The notes under the pieces are model-generated. The model did not search any database. It worked only from the letters and a program-made list of their open reading frames with translations, and was not told the origin of the DNA. Below are positions 1-12,100 of a stretch of 64,000 bases of DNA, piece after piece (the first letter of the stretch is position 1; every line of letters begins with the position of its first letter). Source of the stretch: Crocinitomix sp. (GTDB lineage Bacteria > Bacteroidota > Bacteroidia > Flavobacteriales_D > Crocinitomicaceae); contig WTCE01000005.1 in the NCBI GenBank assembly GCA_013138735.1, positions 1 through 64,000 of the forward strand, read 5' to 3'. A program made the position numbers and the translations under genes.

Positions 1-3000
1 CTCTTACACGCACTTTTTGACCAACTTTTAACACGTTTTTATCATTGATTGGTTTCAGCTGTTCCCCTTGATTTGTTACTTCAACTAGGTAAAGATCCTT
101 TTGCAATTTCAAATTCGTTTCAGCAAAAGTGATTTTGTCTAAATCTTCAAAATATTGCCAATAAGCGGCACCCCAAGCTACTCCTTCATCTTTTTTAGAT
201 AAAGTAATATTCCCCATTTTGGCTTTTACTTGATCGGCAGTCCAAGCTGTTTTGAAATAACCTGTACCCGCTTGCGCTTTCACTTGGTAGGGATCATTTT
301 CATCTGGTGCATCAGAATATTCAATTGCTTGTCCACCCACTGTCACTTCAACCATATTATCCGAAGCTAATAAATCGGTTCCTTTTAACAAGAGTGCATA
401 AACAGCTTCAGTGGTTTGTTTCGTCGTTTTCCAATTTGTGGTTTGTTTTTCTTTGAGCAACCAAATTTTCAACTCTTCAACTACAGCCTGATCATCAGCC
501 ACCTCATCAAATAACTCAATCATTAAAGCCTGCGTTTCAACTGGCGCCTCCCACCAATAATAACCTGAACGATATGCCTTCCAATACATACCAAATTCTT
601 CGGTTGTAATTGATCGATCTTTTAAGGAATTGACAATATCTTGCGCCAAACTTTTATTCCAGCTTCTATTTGCCGCCAAAGCCAACATTCCTTGACCATA
701 AATATTAAACTGCAACCAATATTTTTCGCATTGACTTTGATAATAGTCTATGGCGGTTTTCGTTTTTTTATTAATTTCAATAGTTGGGAAAAACGAACGC
801 ATATATAAATACTGAAGCTGCAAATAGCCTAACGTTTGCTGCGTCAAATAATCCTTATTAAACTTTTTGGTATTGCTATAATCCTTTGCAATTTGACGGT
901 CCAAATATGCCACCGCTTTTCTTAACATTTCAGCTGTTTTCTCATCCTTAAAAATGGAATTCACACCAAGTCGATCTAAATGACCAAAGCCCGTAACGAT
1001 ATGTTGTGTTACAAAACGATTTTGCTTCATATCTGGAAACCAAGACCAACCTCCGCTATCTCCTTGCCTGTCTTGTATCTTAGCCAAAGATTTTTTCATT
1101 TTCTTGGCCATTCGGCCAAAATCCAATAAAGCAGCCAATTTTTTAGCGCGCTTTTTTTCACTTTTCGCTTCTAATACCCAAGGTGTTTCTTCAAGTAACA
1201 CGGCTTTTAATTCTGGATTTTTCTCCAAATTAGATTGAAATGCTTCGAGCGAATTTTCTCCCCAATCTTTTATGATTTTTTCAAATTTTGGGTTTTGTTC
1301 TAAAACATGATTTGCCAATGCATTAGCATAAAAACGCGTAAAAATCTGCTCGGTACAATCATGCGGAAACTCCATCATATAGGGCATTGCTTGAATAGCA
1401 TACCAGGCGGGATTTGAAGTGAATTCTAAGGTGTATTGATGATGCTTTGAGCTTTCATTAGTATTTGAATCCATCAGTTTTTTAAACTCAAAACTTTTGC
1501 TTTGCTTTCCGCGAATTGGCAATGGCAAAGACTCTATCACCATCATTCGGTTGGACAATACGGGCAGTACATGTTCTTCTCCATCCGAAAATGAACCTGC
1601 CTCAGCCACAATTTTGATCTTCACAGCTTCTAAATTGGATCCAATGTTTAATTTCCAAGAAACAATAATACTATTACCCTGATCAACGGTGAAGTTATGC
1701 AAGGCGTTTTTTAATCCCAATTGCAAATCCAACGCTTCATCTGTTATAGGATGGCTTAGGAAAATTTGTGCCGCGCCACTCAAATTTTCTTCGGACAAAT
1801 TGGTGATTTTAGCACTCAGAATGATCTCGTCTTCCATTCTTAAAAAACGTGGTAAAAGTGGCACCACCATAAGTGGTTTTGAAGTGATTATTTCTTTTGA
1901 GATATTGCCTATTTGAAGATCTTCAGTATGTGCCAATCCTAAAAACCTCCACGTTGTTAATGACTCTGGAATAGTAAATTTAATATTGATTTCGCCATTA
2001 GCATCTGTAGTTAATTGTGGATGAAAAAAGGCCGTTTCGTTGAAGATAGAACGCACCGCTAAATTTTTCAATTGCTCGGTACTCGGATCGTGATATGAAG
2101 GGCTTCTTAACATCATCCCACGTTCATGATCTTCTCCCATCATCATATCCATGGCAGCTGGCTCTTCTGCCGCCGCTCCGCCTGCAACCGCACCTCCACC
2201 ATACGAAATTCCTCGTTCAAATTCTCTTGGTGAATTGGCACTGATCTTTCTTCGAATAATTCTTTTCGAATATTCAGAACGCCATCCAAATAGTATTAAT
2301 CGCGGTATCAATTCAGCTGGAAATTCAGGATGATCATTCCATCCATGGTCCGAACCATAATCATTCCTGCAACCTGTGCCAAACACGCGTCCCCAAGTTT
2401 CATTATTGAAGAAGCTATGATAAATTCTAAGTGAAAAATCATTTGGATCCGTCAAGGCATCCAAACTGGTGTCATACAAAGTGGCTAACAATTCTGCTTG
2501 GCGTTGTTCACCTAGTTTATTTTGAATTTTTAGCACCCATTCTTCTGTTTCGCCGGGTAATAATTTATTTCTGAAAGTGGTAAAACTAACATCTAGTTCT
2601 TTATTTGTAAAAGGTACTTTTACAGAAATCCATTCACTAAATACGCGGTTTTTTTTCACGGTAGATAAGCTAAAAGATAGTCCACCTATATGCTCCTCAG
2701 TTACTATAAATTTAAGCTCCTGAACCTTATTATCAAGGTTTAGATTCTTATTGTTAAACCCACTATCATAAAACCCGGCTTCAAATAATACGCTCAAACT
2801 TGCTTCTGCCGTTGCCATTAAAATGCTTATTTCATCACCTGGTTCAGCAGTCTCTTGCAAACATTTTGCCCACATTACATCATTCGTTGCTGGGGTCATA
2901 TCACTATCACTAAAAAGTGTGAAATAGACTTCATCCCTAATTTCAAACCCTCTTTTATCTGTTGCAATTGCCGTGTATTTATAAGTTCCCGGCATCCAGT

Positions 3001-5698
3001 TTTCAATTGCATCAACCGCTATTTGTTTAGAAATTTCAGTATCAAATTGCGTTTCAAATACCTGACTGTCTGTTTCCCATTCTTCTTTATCATTCTCATT
3101 GGCATACGCTTCATCAGGAAAGAGGTCCTTAAATTCAGATTCTGACCAATTTTGAACATCTGGAGCGGCCCATTGCCGTTTATAAAAAGCACGGTCAGGC
3201 GTTTGCAATTTTTCAATCGTGATTTTTCCTTGTGAGAAAATTGGCTGGCCATTCAAGTTTTTTGCCGACAATTTAATGGTAAATCCATCCTCTTTGTTTA
3301 TTTCTTCAGGAAGGTTATTTCCTAGATTCAAGCTTTGATAACCAACTTTGATCGTACGCTCATCTCCATGTGATTCACCATTAATGTCCGTCACCGAAAC
3401 ATTGATACTATAATCGAAAATGGGTAACATTTTAGCATCACATGTTTTATCTGGAACGGCATTAAAATTAAATTTAAACACGCCATTTTCGTCGGTAATT
3501 GTTGTGCCAGAAAAAATACTTTTGTGCGCATCTGCACCCCTTACAATGTTCCAATAATATGGATTATAGGAAACACCGCGAGACACACGAAACGTAACAA
3601 TTGCTCCTGCAATCGCATCTCCTGCAAAAGCAATTGTGGAACCTGAAACTTCAAGAACCTCATTCACCTGATAATCGCCTGATGGTGGGTCAATTGCCAC
3701 TTTAAATTTGGGTCGTTTATATTCCTCCACATTAAATTCTACCGAATCCATTTCATTAGAAATTTCCATTATTCCTGTTCGTGAGTCCGTTGGTGCGGTG
3801 AATTCACCATGAAATGACCCAAATTGGTTTGAAACAACTTTAATTTTTTCTATTACTTGGTAATTGGCATCATAAAACTCGACAGTAGATTTATGATGCT
3901 TTAAAAGTTCATTTTTAGCACCACCGCCTTTTAATACAATCCCCTTAAAATATATTTTCTGTCCAGGACGATATATTTTCCGATCTGTATAAAGGTAAGT
4001 CACTGCATCTTGACTGGAATTAGAAAAATTGTGGTCGTGAATGTTATAGCCCGGAGCATACATGTCATTATCTGTGAAAACAATCACCTTAAAACTATCT
4101 CTGTCGGTAGGGCTTACAAAGGAAGTCATGCCATCCTTTTCCGTTTTTAATATAATGCTTTTCGACTGTTTATTTTTTTTTCGATAATCATTTTTATAGT
4201 CAATCTCAACCCGCACTCCTTCGAGCGATTCACCAGAAAGTCGGTCAAGCACTCTAATATAATTTGTATCACCTACTGTTTGATGCTGAAACGTGAGTGA
4301 CGTGGCCCAAAAAGGTGTCATCATAAACCCGCCTTCGTTCGGATCAAATGATCCTGTTGGAGACACAGCAATATAATGCAAACCTGGTTTTAATGCTGGA
4401 AGAGGTAATTCAATATGATGCGCTTCAAAATCCCCAAAATCTTTTAACCGCAGCGTTTCATTATATACGCCGTGCTGCTTTTTTATTGCCTTGTTAATTT
4501 TGCTCTTTTTCCTTCCAAATACATCCACTTCCTTGTGATCCATTGGAATAATCTTCACATGCGCTTTTGTCACATTTTGATAGGTGAGTAAAAACTTTGC
4601 TATTCGATTAGGAAATACAGTTTCTTCAACTCTAATTTCCATGTGTTTTTCTTTAATAGCAGCTAAGAGGTATTGGCATTTTTTGGCTCCAATTGTGTTG
4701 GGATATTTTTTTATCGTCGCAATTAAAATAGCATACGCTTTTATCTTACCCTCTTCTTTTACTTTTCGTTTATCATAACGTGAAATACTATAGCGTTTTT
4801 TATAGGATTCATAATGAAAATAGGCCTTCTCATAAAGTGCCTCTGCCGCCAAATCAGTTGCCTGGTAAAGCTGAATTAATCTTTCAATTCCGGCTGTATA
4901 CCATTCGCTTTTTTCAGGTGCGATTGATTCTTCATCAAGGAAATTCAAGCGTTCCAATTCAAGATAAAATAACGCGTCTTGTTTTTCTTGCTTAAGATTA
5001 AATTCAGTTAAAACCTTTAAGATTTTTACAGCAATAAAATGGGTGTCACTCTGATGTTCTGCTTTTAGATCTATTGCCGAAAATTCTTTATTCGAACCAA
5101 AAAACAAGGAGTTATCTAATGGAAATCCCTTATCTGCCTCTGGCAATTTATCGTCTTGATTGGAAAAATGATGGAATGCCTTTTGTCCTAAAAAATCGAA
5201 CAGGGTTGGGAAACGTACTGTGTTTTCCTCTGTATTATCAATAATTTCCGAAAAATTGTTTAGTGCGTATGATTGTGAAATTTCAGGATGATTTAAAGCA
5301 GCCAAATAGTGATGACGGAACGTCCTAACAATTTGCATGGTACCCCAAGTACGCACATCAATTGAATCATCATTTTCTATTTCTGTTCTTTCATCTAATC
5401 TCCAAAAATTACTAGAATAATAGCCCAAATAAGCCTCTGCTAAAACATAGTGTAGTATTTCTTTAGCTGGTGACGGAGTTTCAGTAATTAATCCTTCCAA
5501 TCGACTAATCCCCAAAACATAATCATCCTCCGTTAAATGACTATTGTACTTTAGCTCAAATAAAACAGCCTTGATTACCTGTGGATAAGCCTTTTGTTTC
5601 ATTGCATCTGCAAATAATACTTTGACTTTTGTGAGTGCTTCATTATAAAGCCCTTTCTTTTCTAATTGATCAATTTCACTCCATTCATCTTTGTACAT
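1..5698 (-). CDS. Alpha-2-macroglobulin family protein, paralog 1 (3' end outside window, no signal peptide)
   Basis: The frame stays open from the ATG at 5698 to the window edge and aligns along its length with the macroglobulin gene at 6190-12402. Seen: an MG2-type motif (TDRKIYRPGQ), the A2M motif WRFLGLAHT, and a thioester motif CTEQ at about residue 1448 (codons 1346-1357). The family traps proteases covalently in the periplasm or at the surface. Odd: the protein starts directly with the mature-like sequence MYKDEWSEID. A hydrophobic stretch lies just upstream in the same frame but is cut off by a TGA at 5708-5710 and has no ATG. The gene may therefore be losing its export signal. Its last 180 codons in the window are nearly identical to the neighbour. 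I checked the frame at both ends and at the thioester; a lesion elsewhere is unlikely but not excluded. Confidence 0.85.
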   Translation of the reverse strand, partial: MYKDEWSEIDQLEKKGLYNEALTKVKVLFADAMKQKAYPQVIKAVLFELKYNSHLTEDDYVLGISRLEGLITETPSPAKEILHYVLAEAYLGYYSSNFWRLDERTEIENDDSIDVRTWGTMQIVRTFRHHYLAALNHPEISQSYALNNFSEIIDNTEENTVRFPTLFDFLGQKAFHHFSNQDDKLPEADKGFPLDNSLFFGSNKEFSAIDLKAEHQSDTHFIAVKILKVLTEFNLKQEKQDALFYLELERLNFLDEESIAPEKSEWYTAGIERLIQLYQATDLAAEALYEKAYFHYESYKKRYSISRYDKRKVKEEGKIKAYAILIATIKKYPNTIGAKKCQYLLAAIKEKHMEIRVEETVFPNRIAKFLLTYQNVTKAHVKIIPMDHKEVDVFGRKKSKINKAIKKQHGVYNETLRLKDFGDFEAHHIELPLPALKPGLHYIAVSPTGSFDPNEGGFMMTPFWATSLTFQHQTVGDTNYIRVLDRLSGESLEGVRVEIDYKNDYRKKNKQSKSIILKTEKDGMTSFVSPTDRDSFKVIVFTDNDMYAPGYNIHDHNFSNSSQDAVTYLYTDRKIYRPGQKIYFKGIVLKGGGAKNELLKHHKSTVEFYDANYQVIEKIKVVSNQFGSFHGEFTAPTDSRTGIMEISNEMDSVEFNVEEYKRPKFKVAIDPPSGDYQVNEVLEVSGSTIAFAGDAIAGAIVTFRVSRGVSYNPYYWNIVRGADAHKSIFSGTTITDENGVFKFNFNAVPDKTCDAKMLPIFDYSINVSVTDINGESHGDERTIKVGYQSLNLGNNLPEEINKEDGFTIKLSAKNLNGQPIFSQGKITIEKLQTPDRAFYKRQWAAPDVQNWSESEFKDLFPDEAYANENDKEEWETDSQVFETQFDTEISKQIAVDAIENWMPGTYKYTAIATDKRGFEIRDEVYFTLFSDSDMTPATNDVMWAKCLQETAEPGDEISILMATAEASLSVLFEAGFYDSGFNNKNLNLDNKVQELKFIVTEEHIGGLSFSLSTVKKNRVFSEWISVKVPFTNKELDVSFTTFRNKLLPGETEEWVLKIQNKLGEQRQAELLATLYDTSLDALTDPNDFSLRIYHSFFNNETWGRVFGTGCRNDYGSDHGWNDHPEFPAELIPRLILFGWRSEYSKRIIRRKISANSPREFERGISYGGGAVAGGAAAEEPAAMDMMMGEDHERGMMLRSPSYHDPSTEQLKNLAVRSIFNETAFFHPQLTTDANGEINIKFTIPESLTTWRFLGLAHTEDLQIGNISKEIITSKPLMVVPLLPRFLRMEDEIILSAKITNLSEENLSGAAQIFLSHPITDEALDLQLGLKNALHNFTVDQGNSIIVSWKLNIGSNLEAVKIKIVAEAGSFSDGEEHVLPVLSNRMMVIESLPLPIRGKQSKSFEFKKLMDSNTNESSKHHQYTLEFTSNPAWYAIQAMPYMMEFPHDCTEQIFTRFYANALANHVLEQNPKFEKIIKDWGENSLEAFQSNLEKNPELKAVLLEETPWVLEAKSEKKRAKKLAALLDFGRMAKKMKKSLAKIQDRQGDSGGWSWFPDMKQNRFVTQHIVTGFGHLDRLGVNSIFKDEKTAEMLRKAVAYLDRQIAKDYSNTKKFNKDYLTQQTLGYLQLQYLYMRSFFPTIEINKKTKTAIDYYQSQCEKYWLQFNIYGQGMLALAANRSWNKSLAQDIVNSLKDRSITTEEFGMYWKAYRSGYYWWEAPVETQALMIELFDEVADDQAVVEELKIWLLKEKQTTNWKTTKQTTEAVYALLLKGTDLLASDNMVEVTVGGQAIEYSDAPDENDPYQVKAQAGTGYFKTAWTADQVKAKMGNITLSKKDEGVAWGAAYWQYFEDLDKITFAETNLKLQKDLYLVEVTNQGEQLKPINDKNVLKVGQKVRVR

Positions 5699-6038
5699 AG
5701 CACTATCTCATTTAAGCCAAATAAGATAAGCAATAATTAGATTTGATTTGGAGAAAACCAAAAATTAAAATGAATTATTTTTGCGTCCTTCAAAAGCAAT
5801 TAATAGAACATCTTGCAGTCGCAGGATTGGAAATCACTGCGAAGCGCACTTTGGTTTAATCTTTTTTTGGAGAAATTCTACAAATACAGCACACACCGCT
5901 ACCGCACGAAATGTAATTCGACAGAGTCAATCCTTTCGTGTAAGTAAAGGTTCAACAGTTAAATAATTTTCAGCCACCACTCAGAAATTCTAAAGCAATC
6001 AGGTTACGCCACAACCAAACAGCAACGCATTGATCATT

Positions 6039-6083
6039 GCCTTTTGCCTTTTGCCTTTTGCCTTTTGCCTTTTGCCTTTTGCC
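6039..6083. repeat. Tandem heptamer repeat (GCCTTTT, about 6.4 copies)
   Basis: Six exact GCCTTTT units followed by GCC, directly downstream of macroglobulin paralog 2 (in its transcription direction). It looks like a slippage-prone simple repeat. Nothing indicates a CRISPR or a coding role. Confidence 0.9.
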
Positions 6084-6116
6084 TATAAAATACTACTCCA
6101 CAGTCACGAAGCAACG

Positions 6117-6158
6117 CATTGATAATTGCACATTGACCATTGATAATTGTACATTGAC
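6117..6158. repeat. Two tandem copies of a 21-bp repeat
   Basis: Copies at 6117-6137 and 6138-6158 differ at one position. The core is CATTGATAATTG followed by a second CATTGA. A related partial copy (CAACGCATTGAT) lies at 6023-6034. Confidence 0.85.
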
Positions 6159-6189
6159 AATTTCAGCAAGCGCAGCGCGCCGCAAAAAT

Positions 6190-9100
6190 CTACTCCACAG
6201 TCACACGAATTCCATTAGAATGCGAAGTAAACTCAGGTGCATACATACATTGAATAGTCGTAATGCCATTTGAGAAATCACCTTTATGTTGCACACGCAG
6301 GTCATATTCAAAAACATACGTTCCTTTTGGAATATAGTCAAAGAAGAAGTGCGTTGCAGCATCTTTAGTTGATTGATAATAACCCAATCCTTCGCGGTAA
6401 CGGTAACGACTCAATACATCAATCGGTTCAAATCCAGAAGCACGCATATCTTTCATGTGTACATATTCTAAATTTCTATCCGTGCGTAACTCAACTCTTA
6501 CACGCACTTTTTGACCAACTTTTAACACGTTTTTATCATTGATTGGTTTCAGCTGTTCCCCTTGATTTGTTACTTCAACTAGGTAAAGATCTTTTTGCAA
6601 TTTCAAATTCGTTTCAGCAAAAGTGATTTTGTCTAAATCTTCAAAATATTGCCAATAAGCGGCACCCCACGCTACGCCATCATCTTTTTTAGACAGGGTT
6701 ATATTCCCCATTTTGGCTTTTACTTGATCGGCAGTCCATGCTGTTTTGAAATAACCTGTACCCGCTTGTGCTTTCACTTGGTAAGGATCATTTTCATCTG
6801 GTGAATCTGAATATTCAATTGCTTGTCCGCCAACGGTTACTTCAACCATATTATCCGAAGCCAATAAATCGGTTCCTTTTAATAAAAGTGCATAAACAGC
6901 CTCAGTGGTTTGTTTGGTCGTTTTCCAATTCGTTGTTTGTTTTTCTTTGAGCAACCAAATTTTCAGCTCTTCAACTACAGCTTGATCATCTGCAACCTCA
7001 TCAAATAACTCAATCATTAAAGCCTGCGTTTCAACCGGTGCTTCGTACCAATTATATCCGACATAATAAGATTTCCAGTACATGCCAAATTCCTCGGTAT
7101 TGATGGAGCGATCTTTTAATGATTTTACAATGTCTTGTGCTAAGTCTGTCATTGCTTTATCGTTGCCCTCAACACCAAAGCGGTGCGCAGCTAATCCGAT
7201 CATTCCTTCAGCATAAATATTGAATTCTAACCAAAATAGTTCCGACTGATCTTTATAATAACCCACGGCTTCTTTTGTATTATTATTCATTCCAATTTTA
7301 GGAAAATACGAACGGGCATATAGGTATTGAATTTGATTGTAGCCAATGTGCTGTCTGGTTAAATAATGTACATCATATTTCTTGGCGTACTCATAATCCC
7401 TTACAATCTCACCGTCTAAATATTCCACGGCTTTTTTAACCATTCGCCAAACTTTGCCATCCTCTCGAATGTCCTTAATTCCTAAATGATCTAAATGTCC
7501 CATACCAGTTACAATATGTTGAGTGATGTAACGACTTTCTGGCATTCCAGGAAACCATGGCCATGCACCATTTGAAGATTGCGTTTTAATGGTTTTACCC
7601 AATGCTTTATCCAATTCACGCGACATACGTTCCATATCTAATAAAACTGCCAAGTTGCGTTTGCTGGCCTCTTCGTTTTTAGCATCTAATACCCATGGCG
7701 TTTCTTCCAACATTACCGCTTTCAATTCTTGATTTTTTTGCAAATTAGAAAGGAATGCATCTGGTGATTCTTCGCCCCATTTCTCAATAATTACTTTGAT
7801 TTTAGGATTCGAATTCATGATATGCGAAGCAATGGCGTTTGAATAATAGCGCGTAAAAGTTTGCTCGGCACATTCATGCGGATATTCCATCATATAGGGC
7901 ATAGCTTGCAAGGCATACCAAGCCGGATTCGAAGTGAATTCAACTGTATAACGGTGATGTTTTAATGTTTTACTTCCGCCAGAATTAGTCAGTTTTTCAA
8001 AATTGAATGTTTTATCCTCTTTTCCGCGAATTGGCAATGGCAATGATTCTGTCACCATCATTCGGTTAGATAAAATTGGCAAAACATTTTCTTCACCATC
8101 TGAGAAATTACCTGCTTGCGCTACAATTTTATATTTCACTGCGCTATGTGTATAAGGCACATTAATTGTCCATGAAACTACGGTGCTTTTTCCTTTTTCG
8201 GCAGTAAAATTCTGTGCCACTACATCCAAATCAAATGCTTGCCCAATTTCTTCTTCATTAAATGGATCGTACAATACCAATTGTGCTTTTCCTGTCAAAT
8301 CCTCTTCCGAGATATTTGAAATTTTTGCAGAAATTGAAATAACATCTCCCTCTCTTAAAAAACGTGGCGCATTTGGCACTACCATTAAATCTTTTTGTGT
8401 GACTACTTCTTCAGAAATAGTTCCAATTTTTAAATCTTCAGTATGTGCTAATCCTAAGAATCTCCATTTGGTTAATGATTCAGGAATTGTAAATTTAATT
8501 TTCACATCTCCGTTTGCATCCGTCGTTAACTGTGGGTAGAAAAAGGCCGTTTCGTTAAAATTTGCTCTCGCCTTAACATTTCCTAAGCCTGCATCATTGG
8601 CTTCGCCACCTTCGCTATTTTCCATCTTTCCACTTTCGTCTGGAGATTCCTCTTTTTGCTGTTCATTACGTAAATCCCCGTCAAGTGAACCACCCATAAC
8701 GCCTGGAGATGGAGCATCCATACTAGCCTCTGCCATTACTGCTTTTTTATCCTTATTTTTTCCATTTCTGGAAGCATTGCCAGTACTTATTGATTCCAAT
8801 ACAGCATTATCATCCATCTCCTCCTCATCATAGCTATCGTAATAATAATTACCATATCTGCGGCCATAATAATGAGATGACCATCCAAAATATTTTAAAG
8901 CCGGGAAATAACGATAAGCACCTGAGAGATACGTGTTCCAATAGTAATTGACATTGGATGCATTAATCATACTCATTCCACCCGGATTATTCCAACCATG
9001 TCTTCCATAATAGGTTTTATAAATGTTCATGTAAAATGAGTTGGGCGTATATAATTCATCCAAACTCGCATCATAAAGCGTAGCTAATAATTCTGCACTT

Positions 9101-12100
9101 TCCTTTTCACCCAATTTATTTTTCACCGTTAGCACCCATTCTTCCTCGGCACCTGGCAATAGTTTATTTCTGAAAGTTGAAAAACTTAAATCCAATTGCT
9201 TATTCGTATAAGGCACCACAATGGTAAACGATTGCGAAAAATGGCGGTTATTTTTAACTGCTGTAAAGTGGATCGTGAAATTGCCACGGTGCGCTTCTTC
9301 AATTTTAAATTCTAGCTTCCGTTGCTCTTTATCTAGTGTTAGATTTTTTGTGGCGATCAATTTTCCATTGGCTTCTGTATCATAGTTCACCAATAAATCT
9401 GACTCAGCTGTTCCCAATAAAATAGTAATCGTTTCACCTGGTTCGGCAATTGTTTGCATTGGTTTTAACCAAAGCACTTCATTACTTGGTGCTTTTTTAC
9501 TCTTTGGATTAAATACGGTGAAATAAGAAATATCAGTGACTTCAATTCCGTTTTTATCAATGGCAGTAGCCGCGTATCGATAAAGACCTGGCGCCCATCT
9601 TTTATAATTATTGATGGCCACACTATCCGATATTTCTGTATCAAAATTGGCCTCAAAAGCTACTTTGCTAACTGGCCAATTGTATTGGCTGTTTTCATTC
9701 CCATAAGCTTCTAAGGGATAAAGGACTTTAAAGTCTTGCTTCGTCCAATTTTTCATGTCCGGATTATTCCATAAACGGCTATAATAGGGTTGATTTGGCA
9801 CTTCTAATTTTTCAACCTTTACCTTTCCTTTGGCTGTAATTTTTTGTCCATTTAAATTGGTGGTGTTCACCCGTAAGAAAAAGTCTGCAGCATTGTTCAT
9901 GTCCGCAGTAAAATTATTCCCCAATTGCAAGCTTTGATAACCTACTTGAATAGAAGTTGATGTTGAATGCGTTTCCCCATTAATATCAGTTACATCCACA
10001 TAAACCGTATAGTTGAAAATGGGGAGTGTTTCAGGGTCAGATTCTTTGTCTGGAATCGCTTTAAAAATGACTTTAAATTCACCATTTTCATCCGTCATCA
10101 AGGTTCCATTTAGAACCTCCTTAGGTTCAACGTGAGGTCTCCATCCCCACCAATAACCCCATGAGTATTGGGTAGCTCGAACCACGCGATATTTCACATC
10201 TGCTCCGTCAATTTTGTTTCCTGCAAATGCAGCTGCTACTCCAGTAACGGTAATGCTATCATTCACTTCAAATTCACCTTCAATTGGTTTCATTTCAATG
10301 TTAAACTTTGGACGTTTATATTCCTCTACCCTAAAATACGTGGATCCAATACCATCTGCAATTCGCATTTGTCCTGTAAGTACACCAAATGGTGCTGTAA
10401 ATTTGCCTTCGTAAGAACCAAATTTGTTGGTTTTAACTTTTACGTTTGCCACCTCTTGTCCGTTCACATCATAAAAATATACTTGGGACGAATGATCCTT
10501 GAGTAACTTGCGCTCTTTGCCTTTATAATCCACCATAATTCCTTTAAAGAAAATGGTTTGCCCAGGGCGATAGATTTTTCGGTCGGTAAAAAAGTGAGTC
10601 ATGCGATTGTCATTGTCATAATTATATGAGCGATAACCGTAAATACCTGTTTGTGGTTTATACTCCTCACCATTGTGTTTAATATTTAAATGATAATTGG
10701 TATAATTTTTATCGATATTAAACTTGAAGCGTCCATTTTCATCCGTCTTGAAGTTGCCAACAGTTTTTTCATCATAGCGGCGCAGGGTGTAATTGTATTT
10801 TTCATAAGTCACATGAACACGCGCACCTTCTAAAGGCATTCCTGTTGTGCGATTTGAAACCATAACCTGATTATAATTGTCGATTGCCCGTGATTGATAG
10901 GTAATGTTACTCACCCAAATTGGCACGTAGGCATAGCCCCCGCTTTTATGATCAAATTCTCCATCTGAGGAAACAATCAAATAATAAAACCCACTTTCTA
11001 ATGCTGGTAAATACTGCTCAACACTATGTTTATTATAGTCTTTTGGATCTTTTAGAGCCACTGTTTTTTCATAAACAGCATCCGCCTTTTTTAGTTCTTT
11101 GAAAAATTTATCGCCCTCGTAACGATCATGATCTCGTTTTTCATAATCGAATGCTACCAGCTTAATATGTGCCCCATTGAAATTCTTATATTCCAATAAA
11201 AATTTCGATTCTATCTGGGGAGCAATTACATTGCCGGCGCTTAAATTAAGCTCCATTTGGGTAATTAAGCCCATGAGTGCCTCACAGTCTTGCGTTCCGT
11301 GCGCACCCGGGTATTTCGTTTTTGTATTGACGCACATGTCATAAGCTACTTTTTTCTCCCATCTCGTTGTTGTATCTCCTTCATGCTGATAAGAGGCTCC
11401 TTTATTGGAATGGAACAATGCCATTTCATACCAAGCTTCTGACGAATAGAAGTGTTTTTTGTTCGCATTTGCCAAACGTTCAACTCCTTCATAGTACAAT
11501 TCGTCTTTATTGGGTAAAGTGGAATGTGTGCGGGCATATTGCAATCTTTCTAACTCCAAATAAAATAGTGGTTCTAAGTTATTTTTTCGAGCATGGAAAT
11601 CTGTTAAAGCGTGTAATACTCTTATGCTCAAAAAGCGCGTGTTTAGTGAATCATGCGTAACTGCATTCATTTTTAAGAATGAAGAAGTACTGTAAAAATA
11701 AGTGGGCGAATCTATCACAAAAGTCTCCGCTGGACCAGGAACACTAAAAGTATTTGATTTGAAAAAATCTAGTGCCCTATGCCCCAAAAAATCGTATAAA
11801 GTTGGCCGAATTGCATTCGTTTCATTAAGGCCTGCAGATGAAACTATTTCGGAAAAATCTGAAATATCAGCCGTTTGCGAAAGTGCAGCGTTTTGAAGAG
11901 ACAGCGCGTAATGATATCTAATTTTAACAGCAATTCGTTTCAAATCCCACGTACGGATATCTTTTAAATCGGCTTCAACAACAGATGTTCGTTGACTAAA
12001 TTTCCAGCTATTTCCAGAATAATAACCCCAATAAACTTCGGCCAATAATGAATGTAAAATTTCTTTTGAGGGTGAAGGTGCTTCTTCGATTAAATCATCC

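Larger units (their letters stand above)
5699..6189. other. Intergenic region between the two macroglobulin genes
   Basis: This 490-bp stretch has no convincing gene. It holds a heptamer tandem repeat (6039-6083) and a tandem 21-bp repeat (6117-6158). The segment CTACTCCACAGTCAC occurs both at 6091-6105 and at the 3' end of the downstream gene (6190-6204), where it encodes the last residues and stop. The extra copy looks like a leftover of the tandem duplication. A short open frame at 5781-5966 has no coding character. Confidence 0.6.

Noticed and set aside
5781-5966. Small gene between the macroglobulin genes
   Set aside because: Composition is not coding-like, and it lies over a decayed leader and repeats.
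6039-6083. Possible CRISPR array
   Set aside because: Units are 7 bp and have no spacers; it is a simple tandem repeat.
8183-8539. Open frames antisense to the macroglobulin and other long genes
   Set aside because: They lie within well-supported genes, have no leader or promoter signals, and show no protein-like pattern.
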